Shown: positions 6,027-11,690 of the stretch, one piece after another | Layout: every line of letters starts with the position of its first letter | Position numbering within the stretch: position 1 is the stretch's first letter | The notes under the pieces: generated by a model | Told to the model about the DNA's origin: nothing | Seen by the model: only the letters and a program-made list of their open reading frames with translations | Database searches by the model: none | Origin: Alphaproteobacteria bacterium | GTDB taxonomy: Bacteria; Pseudomonadota; Alphaproteobacteria; Rickettsiales; UBA1997 | Assembly: GCA_016869695.1 (NCBI GenBank) | Contig: VGDN01000022.1 | Location: 1 to 11,690, forward strand | DNA: 11,690 nucleotides | Reading direction: 5' to 3' | Program-made: the position numbers and the translations under genes

Positions 6027-7922
6027 ATGAGCAAAACTCCTCTTCTCGACCAAATTCACTTTCCCACTGACCTCAAAAAATTTTCCCCCGAGAAAATCAA
6101 ACAACTCGCCGATGAGTTGCGTTATGAAACGATTTCTGTCGTCTCGCAAACCGGCGGCCATCTTGGCGCGGGACTAGGTGTTGTTGAACTAACTTGCGCA
6201 CTGCATTACGTCTTCGATACACCGCATGACAAGTTGATTTGGGATGTTGGTCATCAGGCCTATCCACATAAAATCCTCACTGGTCGACGCAAGAAAATGC
6301 GCACGATTAGACAACCAGAAGGATTGGCTGGCTTCACCAAAAGATCAGAAAGTGAGTTTGATGTCTTTGGTGCCGGACACAGCTCCACCTCTATCTCCGC
6401 ATCACTTGGTATTTCCGTCGCCAAAAAATTTAAGAAAGAAAAATCGCATGTGATAGCAGTGATTGGTGATGGTGCGATGTCAGCTGGCATGAGTTTTGAG
6501 GCCTTGAATAATGCAGGCGCACTCGAGGCAGAATTTTTTCGCGACAACCGCCTAATCGTCATTTTAAATGACAATGACATGTCGATCGCGCCCCCAACTG
6601 GCGCTCTCTCGCACTATCTGTCGCGTGTAGCCTCGTCAAAATCTTATCTCAAACTTCGTGACGCCGCCAAAAAACTTCCTGACTTCATCTCCAACTTCTC
6701 GCGCAAATTTGAGAAGGCAGCAAAGGAATGGTGGATGGGCGGTAACATCTTCGAAGAGCTTGGATTTTACTATGTCGGCCCCATTGATGGCCATAATCTC
6801 GATGTGCTGATTCCGATCTTACAAAACATCCGCGACGACAAATCTTCTGATCCGATTTTGATTCACTGCGTCACACAAAAGGGCAAAGGCTATATCGAGA
6901 TGATGCAATCTGATGATCAACTTCATGCTGTACCAAAGTTTGATCAGGCTACGGGACTACAGCAAAAGCCGGTTTGCGAGTTTCCAAGCTACTCAAAAAT
7001 TTTTGGTAAACGCCTTACCGAGCTCACCAAAAAAGATGAAAAGATTTTAGCGATAACCGCGGCGATGCCCTCTGGTACTGGCCTTGATGTTTTTGCTAAA
7101 TCACATCCTCAAAGAGTTTTTGATGTTGGAATCGCTGAACAGCATGCTGTTACTTTTGCTGCCGGCCTTGCTACTGAAGGCCTCAAGCCCTATGTCGCAA
7201 TCTACTCAACTTTCTTGCAACGTGCTTACGACCAAGTTGTTCACGATGTCGCCATCCAAAAACTTCCGGTGCGCTTTGCGATTGATCGCGCTGGATTTGT
7301 GGGCGCCGACGGCCCGACTCATGCGGGTTCTTTCGATATTTCTTACCTCATCAATCTGCCAAATTTTGTGCTAATGGCTGCCGCTGACGGGCAGGAGTTG
7401 GTGAAGATGATTAACACCGCCAACACGATTGATGACCGCCCCTCCGCTTTCCGCTTTCCACGCGGTGATACCGACCGTGAAATCGATTTTAACGATGATG
7501 AAGTTTTAGAGATCGGCAAGGGTCGCGTGATTCAACAAGGCAGTAAAGTTGCGGTCATCTCCTACGGCACAATCTTACGTAACGCACTTACAGCAGCATC
7601 TACCATAAAGAATTTACATGACTTACAGATCACCGTTGCGGATGCTCGTTTCGCTAAACCTCTTGATGAGGCGTTAATCACAAACTTATCCAAAAATCAC
7701 GAACTGCTAATCACCATCGAAGAAGGCGCCATTGGCGGCTTTGGCTCAGCCGTAACTCAGTTTCTACTTAACTCAGGATTGATGGATCAGAAAAATTTCA
7801 AATTACGCTCACTAGTGATGAAGGATGAATTCATCGAACAGAATAAAGTTGAAGTAATGCAGGAGCAGGCGGGAATTGGGGTAGAGTCAATTTTGAAAAC
7901 TATGCTCGATTTATGCTCGTAA
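6027..7922 (+). CDS. dxs: 1-deoxy-D-xylulose-5-phosphate synthase
   Basis: Thiamine-diphosphate enzyme that joins pyruvate and glyceraldehyde 3-phosphate, releasing CO2, to give DXP. This is the entry step of the MEP isoprenoid pathway and the DXP source for thiamine and PdxJ-type B6 synthesis. The 631 residues are the normal length. Visible in order: [14 protein letters not shown] (43-56, H45), [17 protein letters not shown] (72-88, H76), [15 protein letters not shown], the ThDP/Mg motif [18 protein letters not shown] (147-164) with [12 protein letters not shown], then [13 protein letters not shown] (368-380) with catalytic E371, [11 protein letters not shown] (R399) and GADGPTHAG with D428 and H432. 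The N-terminus [15 protein letters not shown] is canonical for the family, and a TAA codon directly precedes the ATG, so the start is fixed despite the missing SD. The 3' end overlaps the opposing proA by 12 bp. It looks fully functional. Confidence 0.98.
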   Translation: MSKTPLLDQIHFPTDLKKFSPEKIKQLADELRYETISVVSQTGGHLGAGLGVVELTCALHYVFDTPHDKLIWDVGHQAYPHKILTGRRKKMRTIRQPEGLAGFTKRSESEFDVFGAGHSSTSISASLGISVAKKFKKEKSHVIAVIGDGAMSAGMSFEALNNAGALEAEFFRDNRLIVILNDNDMSIAPPTGALSHYLSRVASSKSYLKLRDAAKKLPDFISNFSRKFEKAAKEWWMGGNIFEELGFYYVGPIDGHNLDVLIPILQNIRDDKSSDPILIHCVTQKGKGYIEMMQSDDQLHAVPKFDQATGLQQKPVCEFPSYSKIFGKRLTELTKKDEKILAITAAMPSGTGLDVFAKSHPQRVFDVGIAEQHAVTFAAGLATEGLKPYVAIYSTFLQRAYDQVVHDVAIQKLPVRFAIDRAGFVGADGPTHAGSFDISYLINLPNFVLMAAADGQELVKMINTANTIDDRPSAFRFPRGDTDREIDFNDDEVLEIGKGRVIQQGSKVAVISYGTILRNALTAASTIKNLHDLQITVADARFAKPLDEALITNLSKNHELLITIEEGAIGGFGSAVTQFLLNSGLMDQKNFKLRSLVMKDEFIEQNKVEVMQEQAGIGVESILKTMLDLCS

Positions 7923-9170
7923 TCCGCAGTCAGCAGTAACGGTGTATTTGTAAGTAGTAAGCTGTTCCAAACCTACGGGACCACGGGCGTGGAGCTTGCC
8001 GGTGGCGATGCCAACTTCCGCTCCCAAACCAAATTCTCCGCCATCGGCAAACTGAGTGGAAGCGTTGTGCATCACGATTGCAGAGTGGATGTGTTGTAAA
8101 AATTTCTGCGCCGCCGCCTCGTCTTCGGTAACGATGCTTTCGGTGTGAGATGAACCATAAGTCGCGATGTGTTTGATCGCTTCATCAATGTCACGCACGA
8201 GTTTGATCGATATAATTTTGTCGAGATATTCCGTATAAAAGTCCCTTTCTTCCGCCGCTTTGATGCGCTTATCGATACCCACAGCCTCTTCATCTCCCCG
8301 CATTTCACATTTTACTTTAACTAGGTCATCGGCAAGTAAGGGTAGAATTTTTTTAGCGATTTTTCTGTCGATTAAAAGTGACTCCGTAGCCCCACAAATC
8401 CCGACGCGACGCATCTTGGCGTTTAGTAAGATCTTGCGCGCTTTTTGCATGTCAGCCTTCTCGTGGATGTAAGTGTGGCAGTTGCCATCGAGATGACGAA
8501 AGACCGGAATTTTTGTATGCTCCATCACAGCGCGTATGAGCGACTTACCGCCACGCGGAATGACAACGTCGATGTGGCCATCCATCTTGAGCAACTCCGC
8601 CACATATTCACGCTCAACTTCTGGAACTAAACTCACCGCATTCTTGTCGAGATTAAAGCGCTCCAAGGCTTCGCGGTAAATTTCAGCAAGAATTTTTGAG
8701 GTATTAATTGAGTCAGAACCGCAACGCAAAATCACCGCATTACCTGATTTGAGAGCTAGAGCAGCAATGTCAGAAGTCACATTCGGCCGCGACTCATAAA
8801 TCGCGAGCAAGACTCCAAGTGGTGTGCTAATGCGGCGAATATGTAGGCCATTTTCGCGCTTTACATCATAAAGAATTTTGCCCACTGGATCAGCAAGTTT
8901 GGCAACATCTTTAATCGCATTGGCCAAGGCGTTGAGTCTCTTCTCATCAACAATCAAGCGGTCAATTTTTGCAGCATCGAGATGATTTTCCTTCGCCACC
9001 CTTACATCTTTGTGGTTGGCCTTCAGAATTTTTTCTGAGTGTTTTTTGAGTAGACGAATGACTTCATTTAGAACCTGATCCTTCTTTGCCGAGTCAAGCG
9101 TAGCAAGCCCCAAACTCGCTTTCTTTGCATCATTACAAATCTTTAAGATTTTCGATTTTACGTCAGACAT
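7911..9170 (-). CDS. proA: Gamma-glutamyl phosphate reductase (proline synthesis)
   Basis: Cytoplasmic NADPH-dependent reductase of the aldehyde-dehydrogenase superfamily. It turns gamma-glutamyl phosphate into glutamate 5-semialdehyde, the second step from glutamate to proline. The 419 residues match the family length. Visible: [21 protein letters not shown] (111-131, nucleotide-binding region), [16 protein letters not shown] (139-154), IPRGGKSLI (204-212), [13 protein letters not shown], the catalytic-cysteine segment [18 protein letters not shown] (C259), and the C-terminal signature [15 protein letters not shown] followed by [17 protein letters not shown]. No SD is visible before the ATG; instead one arm of a 10-bp inverted repeat lies 8-17 bases upstream. 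The usual partner proB (glutamate 5-kinase) is not next to it on either side, so it must lie elsewhere or be missing. The 3' end overlaps dxs tail-to-tail. Confidence 0.97.
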   Translation of the reverse strand: MSDVKSKILKICNDAKKASLGLATLDSAKKDQVLNEVIRLLKKHSEKILKANHKDVRVAKENHLDAAKIDRLIVDEKRLNALANAIKDVAKLADPVGKILYDVKRENGLHIRRISTPLGVLLAIYESRPNVTSDIAALALKSGNAVILRCGSDSINTSKILAEIYREALERFNLDKNAVSLVPEVEREYVAELLKMDGHIDVVIPRGGKSLIRAVMEHTKIPVFRHLDGNCHTYIHEKADMQKARKILLNAKMRRVGICGATESLLIDRKIAKKILPLLADDLVKVKCEMRGDEEAVGIDKRIKAAEERDFYTEYLDKIISIKLVRDIDEAIKHIATYGSSHTESIVTEDEAAAQKFLQHIHSAIVMHNASTQFADGGEFGLGAEVGIATGKLHARGPVGLEQLTTYKYTVTADCGLRA

Positions 9171-9177
9171 TTTGGAT

Positions 9178-9226
9178 TTACGCAGTTAGTTAATATTTAT
9201 GTTCCGCTCAGACTTAAACTGCGTAA
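9178..9226 (-). promoter_or_regulatory. Inverted repeat in the proA leader
   Basis: Perfect 10-bp arms TTACGCAGTT (9178-9187) and AACTGCGTAA (9217-9226) are separated by 29 bases. In a proA transcript that includes both arms, the second arm would lie 8-17 nt before the AUG, where the ribosome binds. A stem here could therefore lower translation initiation, or the two halves could be a wide operator. Function is inferred; the complementarity is seen directly. Confidence 0.45.
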
Positions 9227-9241
9227 GTTCAAAACACACGC

Positions 9242-9293
9242 GACTAGTCTTTGCTAGTTACTGGCGTAGCCAGTAACTAATGCGAAGCTGGTC
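9242..9293. repeat. Palindromic hairpin between the antiporter-like gene and proA
   Basis: An 11-bp perfect stem, TAGTTACTGGC (9255-9265) with GCCAGTAACTA (9269-9279), has a 3-nt GTA loop. Outside it, GACTAGTCTTTGC (9242-9254) continues against the complement of 9282-9293, with one gap and two T/C differences that become G.U pairs in RNA, giving arms of roughly 24 bases. It lies 14 bp past the stop of the gene ending at 9308 and may end that transcript, though no U-run follows directly (four U about 10 nt beyond the stem on the minus strand). It could equally be a further dispersed repeat. Confidence 0.6.
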
Positions 9294-9307
9294 AAATCAA
9301 ACAAGTC

Positions 9308-10537
9308 TTAGAAAATTTTAGTTACGACCACTCCCACCAGCATCAAAACTGCTGTCGCCGATGCAGTCATGATAAGGTTGGAATCTAGGTCTAGATCGCG
9401 CGCTAAAATAGAATCCACCTCGCTTATTTTTTCCTTAGAAATGGAGACAAAATAAAAAAACATTTTTCCGGCAAAAAGCAAAAGCAGTAGTGAATTAGAC
9501 ACCACAAGGATTGCCGGGATTAACAGGCGATGATTCCACGCTAGTTTAATCAGAAAAAATTTCTCAGTGGCGCCAATCGTCGGCAAGAATCCAGCCATGC
9601 TGGCTAAGGCAAAAATCAACAGCGAGCTGCTTGCCGGCATTTGATGAAAAAGCCCGCGAATGCTTGTCTGGCCTGATTTCATGAGATAAAGAGAAAGATT
9701 AGAAATGCAGAAGAAAACTAGAGTGATAGCCAAAGAAAAAGCCAATACTGGTAGGTAAATCAAGCTGCGATCAAAATTTCCAAAAAGACAAATTCCAAAA
9801 ATGGTGAAGAAAAATTGCTGCAAGAAAAGGTAGCGAAAAGAAGTTCTTAAATCCTTAGTAAACAGCACTGGTACTAGTGCGACAGCGGTACAAGAAATCA
9901 CAAAGTAAGCGAGTAAATCAAGGCGAGCAAAGTCGGTATAGATCTTGGTGAAAATAAAAAGAGCACTCAGCGCATAAGCAGCAAGCAACTCCAAATTGAG
10001 AGTGAAGAAAAGCATCGGTAACAGCAGTGCGGCGCAGTAGAGCACTAGTCCGAGATCCTGGAATCTGTAGGCGACAACGGTGGCAACAAAGACAAAAAAA
10101 AGTTGTAGATTACGTAAAAGAGCGAGCGACTTAAAAAATACTAAACCGGTTAAAGCCAGACCGCTGTAGCCCACAAGCATGGTGAAGAAATTACTGCTGG
10201 CGAAAATCATGCTTAAAAAAAGCACCGAAAATGCTAAAAAAATTCGCAATGGTTTGTGGCTTCCATGCTGTAAATAAAAGGCCAGAACCAGCCACAAAAA
10301 ATTCAGCAGAAACAAAAAAATCAGCGCCATTTTGTCGAAGTGAAAAACAAAACTAATTCCTGGCATCACCGCAAAAAGATCGACAACACCCTCCCCTACC
10401 CGCGTAATTCCGATGAGAACAACAAAAAACAAAACTGGCGCCAAGCCGCTAGCAAAACGGGTTTGGAAGGATTGGTGCTGAAAGCTAATCGCGCAGTTGG
10501 TGAGGGGGATTAGGAGGAAGAGCGAAAGAAGTAACAT
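9308..10537 (-). CDS. Divergent MrpD/NuoL-M-N-like membrane subunit (B), conserved TM5 glutamate missing
   Basis: Integral inner-membrane protein of 409 residues, hydrophobic almost throughout, distantly related to the proton-translocating subunits of complex I and Mrp Na+/H+ antiporters. Family resemblance: FHFDKMALIFLFLLNFLWLV (66-85; the family has a lDglsllf segment), ASSNFFTMLVGYSG (113-126; cf. A.nlf.lyvgwE), a TM7-like FIFTKIYTDF with K198, and GLFHQMPASSSLLIF (295-309) followed by ASMAGFLPTIGATEKFFLIK (cf. slaGiPPt.gF.sK). The glutamate normally found in the VGWE motif is replaced by S125, so the usual first half-channel is incomplete, while the K326/K331 region of the second half is kept. 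The C-terminal tail has a charged loop and one last helix. The gene starts 3 bp after the stop of the upstream relative, so they are co-transcribed. Family assignment is by motif only; it could belong to a complex I variant, an Mrp-like antiporter or an orphan complex. Confidence 0.6.
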   Translation of the reverse strand: MLLLSLFLLIPLTNCAISFQHQSFQTRFASGLAPVLFFVVLIGITRVGEGVVDLFAVMPGISFVFHFDKMALIFLFLLNFLWLVLAFYLQHGSHKPLRIFLAFSVLFLSMIFASSNFFTMLVGYSGLALTGLVFFKSLALLRNLQLFFVFVATVVAYRFQDLGLVLYCAALLLPMLFFTLNLELLAAYALSALFIFTKIYTDFARLDLLAYFVISCTAVALVPVLFTKDLRTSFRYLFLQQFFFTIFGICLFGNFDRSLIYLPVLAFSLAITLVFFCISNLSLYLMKSGQTSIRGLFHQMPASSSLLIFALASMAGFLPTIGATEKFFLIKLAWNHRLLIPAILVVSNSLLLLLFAGKMFFYFVSISKEKISEVDSILARDLDLDSNLIMTASATAVLMLVGVVVTKIF

Positions 10538-10540
10538 AAA

Positions 10541-11632
10541 TTAAGTCATCATTGTCGGGCTTGTCCTAAACAGTTCTGTTTGTGCAATGCTGGCGATGCA
10601 CACCGCTACCAAGGCATATGAATCAAGGCTGGCGGAGATCATGTACCAAGTTGCAAAGAAAAGCGGCGTGAAGGGGATAAGTGTAAAAAAAGGAGAGGCA
10701 AAGCGCGGTGACACAGTGAGAAGTAGCACCGCAACTAGGACAAAATTTAGTAGGTAGAAAAAACTCGCGCGAAACGCTTCCGCGCTTTGCAGGCCAACGC
10801 TAAGTAAGGCAAAGCCGAGACTCATCACAAGCAAAGCAATGCAGATGAAACGAGTATCTTTTTGTCTTGGCAAAAACAGTGAAGCGATCACCACTAATAA
10901 AACTCCAACCATGACGAAAGCAGGTGAGACAAGGTTGCAGCGCATTAGTAAGAAAATCCCCAACATCGCTTGCACCAGCATGGACTCAGCAAATACCGGC
11001 TTTTTCTCCCTCTTTAAAAACGACCAAATAGGAAAAAATTTTATTAACCAAGCTACAAAAACACAGAACAGTAACGGTGTCGAAAATGCTTCAAAGTCAA
11101 TACTAAAACGGCCGGAAGAGAGGTAAAAAATCAAGAAGGCAAATAACAACAAAAGCGATGCCGCGCTGTTTAAACCAAAATCTACAAAAATATTTTTGTC
11201 ACCACGAACAGCGGCGATGCCAAGAGCCGTCAGAGCATAAATCTCCAAAAAGAAAAAAAGATTGAAGAGATTGTTGGTGGTCAAAACACCAACCATACTA
11301 AAAACATTAAGCAGAAAAACTGTGCTAAACAGCTTTTCACAGCAGCTTCGTGACAGAAATAGAATTATGATCTTAGCAAAAATTAGTGCGATTAGAAAAT
11401 ATGACGAGAGTGTACCAATCCTGAATTCAAGGGCTAGTGAAACTAATGAAAGATTGAAGTCGTTACTAACTGGCTGGACAAAAGAAACATATAGCGAAAG
11501 CAGTGCCAACAAGGCGCAACAGCAAAGCGTAAACCAAAAAGGAAGGGATTTTTTGTTTGGTAAAATGAGGCAGCAAGGCGCCGCAATCAGTGGCAAAAAA
11601 ATCAGAAAATAGATGCTGATTATTGAGGTCAT
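10541..11632 (-). CDS. Short divergent MrpD/NuoN-like membrane subunit (A)
   Basis: Hydrophobic inner-membrane protein of 363 residues with about a dozen predicted helices, clearly shorter than the ~450-500 usual for MrpD or NuoM/N. The best family match is TTNNLFNLFFFLEIYALTALG (118-138), close to the MrpD wording GDLFNLYVFFELM, with the channel glutamate kept as E130. TM7 has AWLIKFFPIW with K198, matching the conserved lysine next to the LPdAH segment, but the following WLPdAHxxAP is degraded to WSFLKREKKPVFAES. The later GxPP..GF.sK segment is replaced by LIPFTPLFFATWYMI with no lysine, and the last helices of the family are absent. Cysteines are unusually frequent (CC at 20-21, CCC at 37-39, CC at 97-98). 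No SD is seen before the ATG. It precedes the second related gene by 3 bp; together they look like part of an operon that continues off the right edge. Confidence 0.6.
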   Translation of the reverse strand: MTSIISIYFLIFLPLIAAPCCLILPNKKSLPFWFTLCCCALLALLSLYVSFVQPVSNDFNLSLVSLALEFRIGTLSSYFLIALIFAKIIILFLSRSCCEKLFSTVFLLNVFSMVGVLTTNNLFNLFFFLEIYALTALGIAAVRGDKNIFVDFGLNSAASLLLLFAFLIFYLSSGRFSIDFEAFSTPLLFCVFVAWLIKFFPIWSFLKREKKPVFAESMLVQAMLGIFLLMRCNLVSPAFVMVGVLLVVIASLFLPRQKDTRFICIALLVMSLGFALLSVGLQSAEAFRASFFYLLNFVLVAVLLLTVSPRFASPFFTLIPFTPLFFATWYMISASLDSYALVAVCIASIAQTELFRTSPTMMT

Positions 11633-11690
11633 TTTTAAGAAATTAAAAGCATGCTAACTCTCCCCGCCAACTCCAAAACTAATCGCGTCC
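11633..11690. other. Window edge: possible tail of an upstream operon gene, or a divergent start
   Basis: Two readings are possible and neither can be decided from 58 bases. On the minus strand one frame stays open from the edge to a TAA at 11637-11635, two bases before the start of subunit A. That would fit a tightly packed operon like the 3-bp spacing seen next. On the plus strand an ATG at 11651 opens a frame (MLTLPANSKTNRV) that runs off the edge and could be a divergent gene. I recognise no family in either. Confidence 0.2.

Noticed and set aside
7084..7374. 96-residue plus-strand frame inside dxs
   Set aside because: It is in a different frame within the most conserved part of dxs; the Leu/Ser-rich product is typical of a shadow frame.
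10541..11632. Subunits A and B as one antiporter gene split by a frameshift
   Set aside because: Each protein has its own N-terminal helix set and its own copy of the TM5-TM7 region, so they are two related proteins rather than halves of one.

Overview
The window reads as a piece of a moderately AT-rich genome (low-to-mid 40s percent GC by eye) from an alphaproteobacterium, most likely a Rickettsiales- or Holosporales-like, host-associated lineage. The reasons are the family flavour of the proteins (AcnA, LptD, PdxJ, Dxs, ProA), weak or absent Shine-Dalgarno sequences, broken gene neighbourhoods (lptD without surA/pdxA/ksgA, proA without proB), and dispersed palindromic repeats with cores such as CGTCATTGCGAG and CGTCATTCCTG in the gaps. 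The lineage is an inference. LptD shows that the cell has an LPS-bearing outer membrane, or at least the export machinery for one. Dxs shows the start of the MEP isoprenoid route, which Rickettsia itself lacks but Anaplasma, Ehrlichia and Wolbachia keep.

Layout, left to right: the C-terminal half of aconitase (acnA, +, cut by the window edge); a 542-bp gap holding two different palindromic repeats and one small hairpin; lptD (+); a 95-bp convergent gap with a third palindrome; pdxJ and a 12-TM MFS transporter gene (both -, transporter first, overlapping by 29 bp); a 77-bp divergent gap filled by a near-perfect 78-bp palindrome; dxs (+); proA (-), whose 3' end overlaps the 3' end of dxs by 12 bp; a 137-bp gap with two more inverted repeats; and two adjacent membrane proteins (-) distantly related to the MrpD/NuoL-M-N proton-translocating antiporter family, 3 bp apart. 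The far right edge holds at most a few codons of another gene.

Functional links: Dxs makes 1-deoxy-D-xylulose 5-phosphate (DXP), which feeds isoprenoids, thiamine and, through PdxJ, vitamin B6. Here the DXP-making gene (dxs) and an operon containing a DXP-using gene (pdxJ) diverge from one palindrome. That palindrome carries mirror-image sigma70-like promoter candidates and gives both mRNAs almost the same short, SD-less leader. The two antiporter-like proteins have lost different parts of the conserved proton path, so they may act together or within a larger complex.

No phage, transposase, CRISPR, toxin-antitoxin or RNA gene was seen. The proteins are mostly core metabolism. The unusual content lies between genes: every gap longer than about 70 bp carries a palindrome, of at least four different sequence types.
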